A stretch of DNA of 56,960 nucleotides from an uncultured Eubacteriales bacterium (GCA_934511365.1 CAKSWC010000013.1:1-56960); one strand, 5' to 3'. Numbered from the stretch's first letter, positions 25,145 through 32,550 are shown. Notes: generated by a model not told the origin, from the sequence alone. Made by a program: numbers and translations.

Positions 25145-26230
25145 TCACCTTTCTGCCTTTGCGTTGTTGAATGAGCCAACAAACCTCAGCTTATCGCAGC
25201 AGTCCGAAAGCTCAGTCAGCATGAACGAGCCGCTGCGCGACTTGAGGTCGCCGTCAATTTCAACGTAGAAATAATATGTCCACATAAGATTCTTCATTGC
25301 GCGGCTTTTAATGGAGCGCATATTGAAGCCGTGGTTGCCAATGATGTTGATTGCGTGAGCGAGCGAACCGGCCTCGTCCGGAACGGTGAAAACAATGATT
25401 GAGCCGTCGCTTTTTGAGTTGTTCATCACTCTTGAAAGAACGGCAAAGCGCGTTGTGTTCGTCTCGCTCTCATTGATGTTTTCTTTGAGTATTTTAAGCC
25501 CGTAAAGCTTAGCCGTGTCCGCGCTGGCAATGGCGGCAACGGATTTATCGCCGTCTTTAAGGACGGTTTTTGCCGCAACGGCGGTGTTGATGCATTCCTT
25601 TTTTTGAACGCCGAGCCGTCTGAGATATTCGCCGCACTGAGACAGCGCCTGAGGGTGGCTTATAACCGTTTTTATATCGGAAAGCTCGCTCTCCGGGAGC
25701 GCAACAAGGCACTGGTGGATTGAAAGCGAGTAGACCTCGTTAACATAAAGCGAGCCGGAAAAAATCAGGTCAATAACCGCGCCGACCTCTCCGGCGTTGC
25801 TGTTTTCAAGCGGAAGAACGCAACAGTCCGTCTCTCCCCTTTCGGTCATTTCATAGGCCTCTTTAAAATCCCTGCACGAAACCGCGCAGGCGTCCGGAAA
25901 AATTTTGTCAACGGCAATCTGAGCAAACGCACCGGTCACTCCGCTGTATGAAACGCGCATACCCTCAAGAATTTTGTGCTGATATCTTTTTGAAACAGCC
26001 ATTGTGTCTTTGAGAAAGTTGACGTAATAGGCGCGGATTTCCTCGCTTGAAACAAGCTGTTCGTTGCGCTTTATAACATCGTTTTCCCTTTTTTCGTCAA
26101 AGACGGGCAGACCGCGCTTCATTTTATATTCCGCAACCGAGCCAACAAGCTTCATCCGTTCTTCAAAAAGGGCGGCCATTTTTTTGTCAACCTCGTTGAT
26201 TTTTTCTCTTGTTTCAACCAGTTCGTCCAT
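25145..26230 (-). CDS. pheA: Bifunctional chorismate mutase-prephenate dehydratase (P-protein) PheA
   Basis: It makes prephenate from chorismate and then phenylpyruvate. The 361-residue chain has an N-terminal AroQ-type chorismate mutase (about 1-85; VETREKINEVDKKMAALFEERMKL), a prephenate dehydratase domain (about 93-270; VTGAFAQIA and the NTTRFAVLSR motif) and an ACT domain (about 280-361; VPDEAGSLAHAINIIGNHGFNMRSIKSR). The ACT domain predicts phenylalanine feedback inhibition. ATG 26230 follows AAGGAGAAG; an upstream start is less likely. The gene starts 11 bp after the aminotransferase. Confidence 0.96.
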   Translation of the reverse strand: MDELVETREKINEVDKKMAALFEERMKLVGSVAEYKMKRGLPVFDEKRENDVIKRNEQLVSSEEIRAYYVNFLKDTMAVSKRYQHKILEGMRVSYSGVTGAFAQIAVDKIFPDACAVSCRDFKEAYEMTERGETDCCVLPLENSNAGEVGAVIDLIFSGSLYVNEVYSLSIHQCLVALPESELSDIKTVISHPQALSQCGEYLRRLGVQKKECINTAVAAKTVLKDGDKSVAAIASADTAKLYGLKILKENINESETNTTRFAVLSRVMNNSKSDGSIIVFTVPDEAGSLAHAINIIGNHGFNMRSIKSRAMKNLMWTYYFYVEIDGDLKSRSGSFMLTELSDCCDKLRFVGSFNNAKAER

Positions 26231-26240
26231 TTTCTTCTCC

Positions 26241-27431
26241 TTAAACGTCAAAATACTCTTTTGCAAGCTTTTCAAAAGCAGGAAGTGCTCTTTTAATCAT
26301 CTCGGTTGAAACGCAGTATGCAATCCTGACGTAACCCGGAAAACCGAACGAATCGCTCGGAACAAAGAGCAGTTCATATTTCTTCGCCCTTTCGCAGAAT
26401 GCGGCAGCGTCCTTTTCCGGCGACTTCATGAAAAGATAAAACGCGCCGTCCGGTTTTGCGCAGGAGAATCCAAGCTTTGTCACGGTATTCACAAGAAGGT
26501 CTCGGTTCGTTTCATAGACCGAAAGGTCAGCCGTTTTTCCAAGGCATTCTTTGATAACAAACTGGAACAGCGCGGGAGCGCAAACAAAGCCGAGCGCACG
26601 GCCGGCGCCGCAGACCGCCTTGAAAATTTCACCCGAGGAGGAAACATCGTCCGGAACAAGGATAAAACCGATTCTTTCGCCGGGAAGCGAGAGCGATTTG
26701 CTGAATGAATAGCAAACGATTGTGTTTTTGTAATACTTTGTAAGATACGGAGCTTTAACGCCGCCGTAAACCAGCTCGCGGTACGGCTCGTCCGAGATGA
26801 GGAAAATATCCTTTTTAAGCTCGTTCTGCTTTTTTTCAAGCAGGGCGCAGAGCGTTTCAATGCAGTCCTCAGAAAGAACAACGCCGGACGGATTGTTCGG
26901 AGAATTGACGATGATCGCCTTTGTGTGTTCGTTGATTGCGCTTTCAATGGCGGCAAAGTCCGGCAAAAGCGTCTTTTCGTCCGAGGGAACAATGCGAACT
27001 TTCATTCCGGCCTTTTCGGCAAAAACGCGATATTCCGGAAAGAACGGAGCAAGAACAATAAGCTCGTCCCCCTCTTCATAAAGCGCATTGAGCGTTATGG
27101 TCAGCGAAGCGGCCGCACCGGCGGTCATATAGAAGTTTTCTTTCCTGAAAGAGGTTTTGTATGTTTTGTTGAGATATTCGGCAATCGCCTCTCTGACGGA
27201 GTTATCGCCAACGGCGGAGGTGTAACCGTGGAGCTGTGCCGCCGGAACGGAAGCAACAAGTTTTTTGATTGTTTCGCTGACAATTTCCGGAGCGGGAACG
27301 CTCGGATTGCCGATGCTGAAATCAAAAATATTCTCTTTTCCAATAACCTCGGCTCTTTTTTTTGCGTATTCAAAAATCTCTCTTATAACCGACGAATGAG
27401 CGCCGAGTTCATACATTTCATTTGAAAACAT
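26241..27431 (-). CDS. PLP-dependent class I aminotransferase (probable aromatic aminotransferase)
   Basis: A fold-type I aminotransferase of 396 residues. The PLP lysine is in CYSFSKSLSLPGERIGF. Other landmarks are FDFSIGNPSVPAPE, NSPNNPSGVV and an ISDEPYRELVY block whose Asp binds the pyridine nitrogen. As first gene of the Phe/Tyr operon it probably transaminates phenylpyruvate and 4-hydroxyphenylpyruvate, but sequence cannot separate this from Asp or Ala substrates. ATG 27431 is chosen because AAGGTGAG precedes it; the upstream in-frame ATG at 27446 overlaps that site. Confidence 0.88.
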   Translation of the reverse strand: MFSNEMYELGAHSSVIREIFEYAKKRAEVIGKENIFDFSIGNPSVPAPEIVSETIKKLVASVPAAQLHGYTSAVGDNSVREAIAEYLNKTYKTSFRKENFYMTAGAAASLTITLNALYEEGDELIVLAPFFPEYRVFAEKAGMKVRIVPSDEKTLLPDFAAIESAINEHTKAIIVNSPNNPSGVVLSEDCIETLCALLEKKQNELKKDIFLISDEPYRELVYGGVKAPYLTKYYKNTIVCYSFSKSLSLPGERIGFILVPDDVSSSGEIFKAVCGAGRALGFVCAPALFQFVIKECLGKTADLSVYETNRDLLVNTVTKLGFSCAKPDGAFYLFMKSPEKDAAAFCERAKKYELLFVPSDSFGFPGYVRIAYCVSTEMIKRALPAFEKLAKEYFDV

Positions 27432-27517
27432 AAAGCTCACCTTCATAACAAAAATATCAAAAGCAGCAGAGCCGGTCAACCGGCCGGTTATGCTTTAGCG
27501 GTTTAAATCGTGAGTAT

Positions 27518-27546
27518 ATTATACCACCGCAGTCCGCTTTCTTCAA
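27518..27546 (-). promoter_or_regulatory. Promoter of the Phe/Tyr biosynthesis operon
   Basis: On the minus strand: TTGAAG (27541-27546), a 17-bp spacer and a perfect TATAAT (27518-27523). The leader of about 80 nt contains a palindrome AACCGGCCGGTT near 27477-27488 but no T-box or terminator-like attenuator that I can recognise. Confidence 0.85.
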
Positions 27547-27673
27547 TCGTGAAGAATAACAAATATTAAGCCGGAAAAAATCACAAAAACAGCAAAAAAG
27601 CCAAAAAACCTCTTATCCGCCCGGACGCCATTTCAAAATACACAAAAAATAATTTATTATTTTCGATAAGTAA

Positions 27674-27701
27674 TTAACAATTTGTTAACATATATTATAA
27701 T
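27674..27701 (+). promoter_or_regulatory. Promoter of the esterase gene
   Basis: TTAACA (27674-27679), a 16-bp spacer and TATAAT (27696-27701), 66 bp before the ATG. The DNA between this and the aro operon promoter (about 27547-27673) is AT-rich and holds nothing else I can identify. Confidence 0.75.
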
Positions 27702-27766
27702 ACTCTTGTAATCGGTGACAAAACTGCCGGTTATGTAAATTATTTTAATAAGGAGAGAAACAGAAA

Positions 27767-28804
27767 ATGACAAATGCTCTTAATGTTCTTTTCAAAAAAG
27801 CGGTCTCTCTCGTGATTGCCGTCGGCATATCTCTCGGGCTGCTTTCTTCCTTTGCGGCGGACACGGACCTTTCCTTGCGCTCGCTTGTTGCGCGCGAGGG
27901 TCTGCGTGCGGTTGTTCAAATGATTGACCGCGAGGGCGGCGGAGCCATCTTTGGAAAAGTTGCCGGAAAAATCACAACCACCCCAAGCGTCTATATCCCC
28001 TCGCCCGGATATACATATGACAAAATCAAGCTTGAAAACTGCACTCTTGAGGTTATCACAAAAAAGAACAGCAAAAACAGCGATAAGGTTGTTTTCCAAA
28101 TTCACGGCGGCGCGTTCATCTTCGGAATGCAGGATCTTTACCGTTGGCAGGCCGAAAAATGGTCGCGGTACTGCGACGGCGCAACCGTTGTTATGATTGA
28201 CTACCGCCTTGCGCCGGAAACAATCTTTCCCGGTGCGCTTGAGGACGTTCTTGACGGCTGGAACTGGATCATGAAAAGCGGCTATAAGGCAAAAGACGTT
28301 GTTGTTGTTGGCGACAGCGCCGGAGGAAATCTTGCCCTTGAGCTGATTTTGAGCCTGCGCGACGAAAAAAAGGAGCTTCCCTGCGCGGCCGTAACAATGT
28401 CTCCGTGGGCGGATCTTGCCTCTGAGGGCGAGTCATACAAAACCAATGTTCACAAAGACCCGATGTTCGGCTATAAGGAAAGCGTTGACAAGGAGCTTGA
28501 TGTTGAAGATATCGTCAGAATCTATGCCGGAGACGCAGACCTCCACGACCCGAAACTTTCGCCGATGTATGCCGAATTTGACGGCTTTTGCCCAACGCTC
28601 ATTCAGGTTGGTACAGCCGAAATTCTTTATAGCGAATCGCTCACCGTTGCCGAAAAAATGAAAAAAGCCGGCGTTGACGTAACTCTCACCGAGTACAGCG
28701 GAATGTGGCACGTTTTCCAAATATTTGGAAACATTCTTCCGGAGGGAGAGGCCGCCTGGAACGAGGCCGGCGAATACGCCGCGGCGCATCTTCTCAAAAA
28801 GTAA
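27767..28804 (+). CDS. Secreted alpha/beta-hydrolase, HSL-type esterase
   Basis: A 345-residue hydrolase with an N-terminal signal peptide (about 1-31). The oxyanion motif HGGAFIFG and nucleophile motif GDSAGGNLA place it in the hormone-sensitive-lipase family of esterases. The catalytic His is in MWHVFQIF. The usual acidic residue falls in the block VGTAEILYSES, where the common Asp is not present, so the third triad member cannot be assigned from sequence. AAGGAGAGAAACAG precedes the ATG. It is monocistronic, between its own promoter and a strong terminator. The substrate is unknown. Confidence 0.85.
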   Translation: MTNALNVLFKKAVSLVIAVGISLGLLSSFAADTDLSLRSLVAREGLRAVVQMIDREGGGAIFGKVAGKITTTPSVYIPSPGYTYDKIKLENCTLEVITKKNSKNSDKVVFQIHGGAFIFGMQDLYRWQAEKWSRYCDGATVVMIDYRLAPETIFPGALEDVLDGWNWIMKSGYKAKDVVVVGDSAGGNLALELILSLRDEKKELPCAAVTMSPWADLASEGESYKTNVHKDPMFGYKESVDKELDVEDIVRIYAGDADLHDPKLSPMYAEFDGFCPTLIQVGTAEILYSESLTVAEKMKKAGVDVTLTEYSGMWHVFQIFGNILPEGEAAWNEAGEYAAAHLLKK

Positions 28805-28816
28805 ATCAAAGCATAA

Positions 28817-28860
28817 TAAAAGCCGCACACCTGCCGAAAAAAGCAGGTGTGCGGCTTTTA
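28817..28860. terminator. Strong bidirectional terminator (18-bp stem)
   Basis: The arms at 28817-28834 and 28843-28860 are perfectly complementary around an 8-nt loop, with A-rich and T-rich ends. It separates the convergent esterase and DUF305 genes. Confidence 0.93.
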
Positions 28861-28873
28861 TTAAGACAACACA

Positions 28874-29443
28874 TCAGCGTGTAATTCTGCAAAGCATGCA
28901 CTTCATTTCGCGCACGCCGCGGCTTTGTGTTTCAATGATTGAGCAGAGAATTTCCCTGAGCTCGGGGCAGACGCAGAAGCGCAGCGCATTTTTGCACATT
29001 CTTATTGCGCCCTCATGGTGCGGAATCATCTCGCGCAGGAAGTTTGCATTCAGGCAGTTATCCGCGCAGGTGAAGCCCATCTCGTCAAACATCGTTTGCG
29101 TCACCGCGTCAAAGCAGCGGTTATAAAGGCAGACGTCGCGCTCGCTGTTTTTGCATTTTTCACATTTGCAGAGTATTTCTTTCATGTCCTCAATATCCTC
29201 GGTCTGTTCGGCAATAATGCAGTTTGCCATATTCTGAAGCGGAACACAGGTTGTATATTTCAGAATATTTTCACACATTTTTATTGCCGCCTCGTGGTGC
29301 GGTATCATCTGGTTAATAAAGCTCTGCGAAATGCTGCAGCCTGTTTTTGCGTTCGTCATTTTTTCAATCATGCAGTCCAGAATTTCATAATAGCAGGAGA
29401 TATAATTCTTTGCAACGCAGCTTAGCTCATACCGTGTATTCAT
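28874..29443 (-). CDS. Cysteine-rich protein with two DUF305-like units
   Basis: This 189-residue protein has two copies of the DUF305 hallmark M-I-P-H-H-E: MIPHHEAAIKMCENIL (from 46) and MIPHHEGAIRMCKNAL (from 139), each followed by a helix with further Cys. DUF305 proteins such as CopM bind copper or other metals through these Met/His clusters. There are 20 Cys residues, including a CKCEKC cluster at about 92-97, which is far above the family norm. No signal peptide is seen, so it is probably cytoplasmic. GGAGGAGGTG lies 6 nt before the ATG. A metal-sequestration role is inferred. Confidence 0.75.
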   Translation of the reverse strand: MNTRYELSCVAKNYISCYYEILDCMIEKMTNAKTGCSISQSFINQMIPHHEAAIKMCENILKYTTCVPLQNMANCIIAEQTEDIEDMKEILCKCEKCKNSERDVCLYNRCFDAVTQTMFDEMGFTCADNCLNANFLREMIPHHEGAIRMCKNALRFCVCPELREILCSIIETQSRGVREMKCMLCRITR

Positions 29444-29508
29444 TCTTTCACCTCCTCCTTCGGTCCGTCATTTCAGTTTATTCCGTTTTGAACCAAACGG
29501 TGAGAGAT

Positions 29509-29537
29509 TTGACAAAGGGGGCAATAAATGATATTAT
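29509..29537 (+). promoter_or_regulatory. Promoter of the CE2-type esterase gene
   Basis: Consensus TTGACA (29509-29514), a 17-bp spacer and TATTAT (29532-29537), 66 bp upstream of the ATG. Confidence 0.85.
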
Positions 29538-29603
29538 ACTGATTATTATTTTGACTGTTGTGGGAAAATCGGCCGAGAGTATTTTAAAACGGGAGGTAAA
29601 GTG

Positions 29604-30842
29604 ATGAAAAAGAGCACGCTGCGCATCATTGCCGTCGGATTATTTTTTGTCATTCTTATCTGCTTTGTTTTCATCGTTATCAATTTTGATCCCGAACGCT
29701 TTGAGGATGGGCTGAATCTGCCCGGAATTTTTGGAAAGGACAGCCACTCCTCCTCAACAACCAAGCTTTACGCCGGGAATCCCCGCTTTCCGGAGGACGC
29801 GGAAAACCGCATAATATCCTTCACCCCCAATTCGGATTTTGTCAAGAATATCGGTCGGACATATTTTGAAAGCGGAACGCTTTGGTTTTCAATGTCCGGA
29901 AGCGGCTTTTCTTTCCTTTGCGACGGAGAGAGCGCAACGATTGAATGCCTGGTTAAAAACTCCGTGTCCGTTCCGTATAACCACAGGCCGCGCGTGCTTG
30001 TTCTTGTCAACGGAGAAACAAAAGCGGACGTTATTCTTGAAAATGAGCGCGAAAGCATCACCGTTGACCTCTCTTCCGTGAGCGGCGACGCCGAGGTTCA
30101 ACTTCTTAAAGCCTCGGAATCAATGTACTCAACGGTTGGGGTTGACTCAATAACCGTCAACGCCAAGGGCGACATCTGCCCCGCACCGCAGAGAGACATC
30201 AGAATTGAATTCATCGGAGACTCAATAACGGCCGGCTACGGACTTGACGAGGAAAACGCAAACGCCGCCTTTTCAACCCGAACGGAGAATTTTTCCGAAA
30301 CCTATGCTTTTCTTGCCGCAAAGGAGCTTGCCGCCGATTGCTATGCGGTTGCTTTTTCCGGCTACGGCGTATATACCGGCTTTTCCTCCAACGGAAGCGC
30401 AAACGACTATGTCATCTTCAATCATTACGGTTCAACTCTTTCCAATGCGGCCGATGCTCCGGACTGGGATTTTTCCTCCTTTGCGCCGAACATTGTTGTT
30501 GTGAACCTTGGAACGAACGATGCCTCCTATTGCAGCACGCAAAGCAGCATTGACTCTTTTGTTAGTGAATATAAGCGCCTGCTCAGCCTTATCAGGCAGC
30601 AAAACGGCTCGGCATACATTCTCTGCGTTCTCGGCGATATGAACAATTCGCTTTATCCCGCCATTGAGCGCGCCGCAGAGGAATATAAAAGTGAAACCGG
30701 AGATACCGGCGTAAAATGCGCAACGCTTTCCTTTGAAATGGGAACATACGGAAGCACCATTGACGGCCACCCGAACAAGCAGTCAAACGCGCTAGCGGCT
30801 CAGACTCTTGTCAGTGAGCTGCGCTCCCTTCCCATCGGATAA
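29604..30842 (+). CDS. Membrane-anchored SGNH carbohydrate esterase, family CE2-like
   Basis: A 412-residue extracellular enzyme: N-terminal membrane anchor (about 7-29), a Ser-rich linker, a beta-sandwich domain (about 55-190) and an SGNH hydrolase domain (about 200-412). The catalytic blocks are EFIGDSITAGYG (Ser), VVNLGTNDASY (Asn) and IDGHPN near the C-terminus (Asp-x-x-His variant). Jelly-roll plus SGNH is the architecture of CE2 acetyl-xylan or acetyl-mannan esterases, so deacetylation of plant or wall polysaccharide is the best guess. ATG 29604 has GGGAGG upstream; a GTG directly before it is possible. Confidence 0.85.
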   Translation: MKKSTLRIIAVGLFFVILICFVFIVINFDPERFEDGLNLPGIFGKDSHSSSTTKLYAGNPRFPEDAENRIISFTPNSDFVKNIGRTYFESGTLWFSMSGSGFSFLCDGESATIECLVKNSVSVPYNHRPRVLVLVNGETKADVILENERESITVDLSSVSGDAEVQLLKASESMYSTVGVDSITVNAKGDICPAPQRDIRIEFIGDSITAGYGLDEENANAAFSTRTENFSETYAFLAAKELAADCYAVAFSGYGVYTGFSSNGSANDYVIFNHYGSTLSNAADAPDWDFSSFAPNIVVVNLGTNDASYCSTQSSIDSFVSEYKRLLSLIRQQNGSAYILCVLGDMNNSLYPAIERAAEEYKSETGDTGVKCATLSFEMGTYGSTIDGHPNKQSNALAAQTLVSELRSLPIG

Positions 30843-30865
30843 CAAACATCAAATAACGAACTCAG

Positions 30866-30894
30866 GGCTGTCGCATTTTGCGCAGCCTTTTTTT
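30866..30894 (+). terminator. Terminator after the CE2-like gene
   Basis: GGCTGTCGC and GCGCAGCC pair around ATTTT, followed by seven T at 30888-30894. Confidence 0.8.
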
Positions 30895-30901
30895 CTGTCC
30901 T

Positions 30902-30949
30902 TTGCCCTTTCTTTGGCATATGATATAATGGCCTGCAAAATATGCAGGC
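30902..30949 (+). promoter_or_regulatory. Promoter and inverted repeat ahead of the XhlA-like/holin cassette
   Basis: TTGCCC (30902-30907), a 16-bp spacer and TATAAT (30924-30929). Immediately downstream is the inverted repeat GCCTGCA/TGCAGGC (30931-30949), placed at the transcription start, where it could be an operator or a 5' stabilising hairpin. Confidence 0.65.
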
Positions 30950-30967
30950 AACTGCGGAGGTGACAGG

Positions 30968-31249
30968 ATGAACGATACTGTGATAATCTCCCTTGTTGCG
31001 CTTGTCGGTTCGCTCGCCGGAACCTTTGCCGGAATCCTGACCTCAACCCGGCTCACGACATACCGGATTGAGCAGCTTGAAAAAAAGGCCCAGGAACAAA
31101 GAAGCCTGATTGAGCGGATCTTCAAGCTTGAAAAGGAGCGCGATGTTATGAACGAGCGGCTTCGCGCAATGGAAACGCGCCTTTCGCAGCTTGGGGAGGA
31201 AAAAGCAAAATCTGCTTCATGCCCGTGCAAAAAGGAGGGAAAGGAATGA
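30968..31249 (+). CDS. XhlA-like small membrane protein (phage lysis-associated)
   Basis: A 93-residue protein: one N-terminal membrane segment (about 5-28, VIISLVALVGSLAGTFAGIL) followed by a charged coiled coil (about 36-80) and a short Cys/Lys-rich tail. This layout, directly before a holin, resembles XhlA-type proteins of phage and defective-prophage lysis modules, but here the membrane segment is N-terminal rather than C-terminal. GGAGGTGACAGG precedes the ATG. The stop overlaps the holin start by 4 bp. Identification rests on context more than on sequence. Confidence 0.55.
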   Translation: MNDTVIISLVALVGSLAGTFAGILTSTRLTTYRIEQLEKKAQEQRSLIERIFKLEKERDVMNERLRAMETRLSQLGEEKAKSASCPCKKEGKE

Positions 31250-31497
31250 AGCTCAACTGGAAAGTTCGGTTCAGGAACCCGATGTTCTGGCTGACATTTA
31301 TTCCGGCGCTCGCGGCATTTGTGTATTCGGTGCTGGGACTTTTCGGAATTGTTCCGCGCTTTGCGCAGGACGCTGCGGTAAATGTCGGCTCGGCGGCCGT
31401 TTCCGCGCTGACGGCGGTCGGCGTTCTCATTGACCCAACAACAAAGGGCGTTAAGGACAGCAAGGACGCCCTTGAATATGAGGAACCGAAAGGATAA
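31246..31497 (+). CDS. Phi-LC3-type phage holin
   Basis: An 83-residue holin: NWKVRFRNPMFWLTFIPALAAF opens a first membrane segment, a second lies around residues 45-62, and VGVLIDPTTKGVKDSKDALEYEEP is the family's typical C-terminus. Holins make the membrane holes that release endolysin. No endolysin gene is next to it. ATG 31246 is preceded by GGAGGGAAAGGA and overlaps the previous gene (ATGA). It is homologous to the holin at 32013-32276, which faces the opposite way. Confidence 0.9.
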   Translation: MKLNWKVRFRNPMFWLTFIPALAAFVYSVLGLFGIVPRFAQDAAVNVGSAAVSALTAVGVLIDPTTKGVKDSKDALEYEEPKG

Positions 31498-31511
31498 TCC
31501 GCACACGGGAA

Positions 31512-31545
31512 AACCGCCGCGCAGCCAAAAAACTGTGCGGCGGTT
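31512..31545 (+). terminator. Terminator after the holin cassette
   Basis: AACCGCCGCGCAG (31512-31524) pairs with CTGTGCGGCGGTT (31533-31545) around an A-rich loop, with a T-rich tail GTTGTTTTC. Confidence 0.85.
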
Positions 31546-31700
31546 GTTGTTTTCAATCGAGCCGTAAAAACTGCCGAGCATATCCGCAAGTTCGTCCGTT
31601 ATCAGAAACATACCGTTTTCCGCCGCTTTGTCCACAACCCGTCCACAACAGCGAAAATTTTTCCCACCAAACAGCAACAAACGAAAAATAATCAAAACAC

Positions 31701-31744
31701 AAAAAAACGCCCAAAAGCCTTTGTTCATAAAGCTTCTGAGCGTT
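31701..31744 (-). terminator. Terminator downstream of the tRNA-Val fragment
   Basis: On the minus strand a stem built from 31732-31744 and 31706-31719 (ends AACGC/GCGTT with one mismatch inside) is followed by a T-run (A7 on the plus strand). It sits directly after the CCA end of the tRNA fragment. Confidence 0.7.
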
Positions 31745-31749
31745 TATTC

Positions 31750-31797
31750 TGGTGAGGACAAGTGGACTTGAACCACCGACCCCTTGCATGTCAAGCA
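31750..31797 (-). pseudogene. 3' part of tRNA-Val(GAC), probable attachment-site remnant
   Basis: Reading the minus strand: an anticodon loop TTGACAT (anticodon GAC) with stem remnant TTTGC/GCAAG, a variable loop, a T-arm with GTGGTTCAAGTCCAC, the acceptor strand TGTCCTC, discriminator A and encoded CCA. The 5' half cannot be folded: no GAGGACA acceptor strand lies upstream and extra bases replace the region before the anticodon stem. A tRNA 3' end cut at the anticodon arm is the classic attachment site of tyrosine-integrase elements. No integrase gene is visible nearby. Confidence 0.65.
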
Positions 31798-31970
31798 AAA
31801 ACCGGTACGCTCAAGCTCCATTGTCCGAGCTGCTGAAAATCACCCTGAAAGCCTTTATTTATAAGGGTTTAGGGTACTTTTATATTTTAAAATTTTAACC
31901 TCGATTTTTATGATTGTCCACAGTTTGTCCACAGTTGCAAAATTTTTGTCCGCTAAAAAATCTAAAAAAA

Positions 31971-32008
31971 CACCCCGAAGGTTTTCACCCTCGGGGTGTT
32001 TTTTTTTG
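31971..32008. terminator. Bidirectional terminator after the second holin
   Basis: AACACCCCGA and TCGGGGTGTT pair around AGGTTTTCACCC, flanked by an A-run and a T9 run. On the minus strand it ends the 32013-32276 holin gene. Confidence 0.88.
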
Positions 32009-32012
32009 CCTT

Positions 32013-32276
32013 TCAACCTTTCGCACCGTCGCTCGGCTCGGTATAATTCAATGCCCGTTCCGAATCTCCTACTCCCTTTGTGGTCGGATCAACCAGAACG
32101 CCTATAGTTGTTAACGCCGAGATGAGGGCGGTGATAATGTTAACAATCATGTCCTCGCTCACCGCCGGCACAACTCCGACCGCTCCGAGGACGGTGTAAA
32201 CAAATGTAACGAGTGCCGGGATAACCATCAGCCAAAAAACGGGATTTTTAAAACGTACTTTAAGATTGATTTTCAT
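32013..32276 (-). CDS. Phi-LC3-type phage holin (second copy)
   Basis: An 87-residue holin related to the 31246 gene: NLKVRFKNPVFWLMVIPALVTFVY and TIGVLVDPTTKGVGDSERALNY match the other copy closely, with more divergence between. Two membrane segments are predicted. AAAGGA lies 10 nt before the ATG, a long spacing. It is transcribed toward the tRNA fragment, opposite to the first holin, so the two probably came from different elements or from one rearranged element. No lysin gene is adjacent. Confidence 0.88.
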   Translation of the reverse strand: MKINLKVRFKNPVFWLMVIPALVTFVYTVLGAVGVVPAVSEDMIVNIITALISALTTIGVLVDPTTKGVGDSERALNYTEPSDGAKG

Positions 32277-32355
32277 AATTATTTGTTCCTTTCTGATAAA
32301 AGATTGAAAATTTCAAAAAAAGTTTGAAAAAAGATGAAAAAGTTTAGAAAAAGCC

Positions 32356-32384
32356 TCGTCATACTTTGCAAAGTATGATATAAT
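32356..32384 (+). promoter_or_regulatory. Promoter overlapped by a 20-bp perfect palindrome (operator)
   Basis: The palindrome TCATACTTTGCAAAGTATGA (32359-32378) fills the space between TCGTCA (-35, 32356-32361) and TATAAT (-10, 32379-32384). A dimeric repressor bound there would block the promoter. The ribbon-helix-helix protein at 32739 is the nearest candidate repressor. Confidence 0.75.
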
Positions 32385-32409
32385 AATATCAGAAAGTGAG
32401 GTGAGAAAC

Positions 32410-32523
32410 ATGAGCAAGAAAAAAACCAAGAAAGAAAAGCTTGCCACAGACCGAAAGGTCGAGCTGATAATCAAAGCGGTAATTGCACTCGCTGCTTTGA
32501 TTGAAGCTATCAAGTGGTGGTAA
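32410..32523 (+). CDS. 37-residue peptide with basic N-terminus and one membrane helix
   Basis: GAGGTGAG lies just upstream of the ATG and the frame is MSKKKTKKEKLATDRKVELI, then a hydrophobic helix and a WW end. It resembles small holin-like or type I toxin-like peptides in charge and length, but no family is recognised. It has its own regulated promoter and a strong GC-rich terminator, making a compact single-gene unit. Confidence 0.6.
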   Translation: MSKKKTKKEKLATDRKVELIIKAVIALAALIEAIKWW

Positions 32524-32525
32524 GC

Positions 32526-32550
32526 GAGGGGCGCAAGCCCCTCTTCTTCC
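32526..32550 (+). terminator. Terminator after the 37-residue peptide gene
   Basis: GAGGGGC (32526-32532) and GCCCCTC (32537-32543) pair around a GCAA tetraloop, followed by a T-rich tail. Confidence 0.8.

Larger units (their letters stand above)
31628..31947 (+). repeat. Imperfect direct repeat pair with doubled GTCCACA motifs
   Basis: Copy 1 at about 31628-31662 and copy 2 at about 31914-31947 each contain two closely spaced GTCCACA motifs followed by a GC(G)AAAATTTTT stretch. TTGTCCACA is one base from the DnaA-box consensus TTATCCACA. The copies are in the same orientation on either side of the tRNA fragment. The span also covers the gene-poor stretch 31498-32012, which otherwise holds only the terminators and tRNA fragment listed separately. 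Confidence 0.5.

Noticed and set aside
27432..27511. A possible T-box or attenuator in the aro operon leader.
   Set aside because: The leader is only about 80 nt, with no T-box core sequence and no terminator/antiterminator pair; only a short CCGG palindrome is present.
30862..31728. A 288-codon minus-strand frame opposite the XhlA-like/holin cassette.
   Set aside because: Arg/Cys/Phe-rich shadow of well-supported plus-strand genes with ribosome sites, a promoter and a terminator.
31553..31798. An 81-codon minus-strand frame containing VGGSSPLVLTRIN.
   Set aside because: That string is the typical false translation of a tRNA 3' end; the tRNA-Val fragment explains it.
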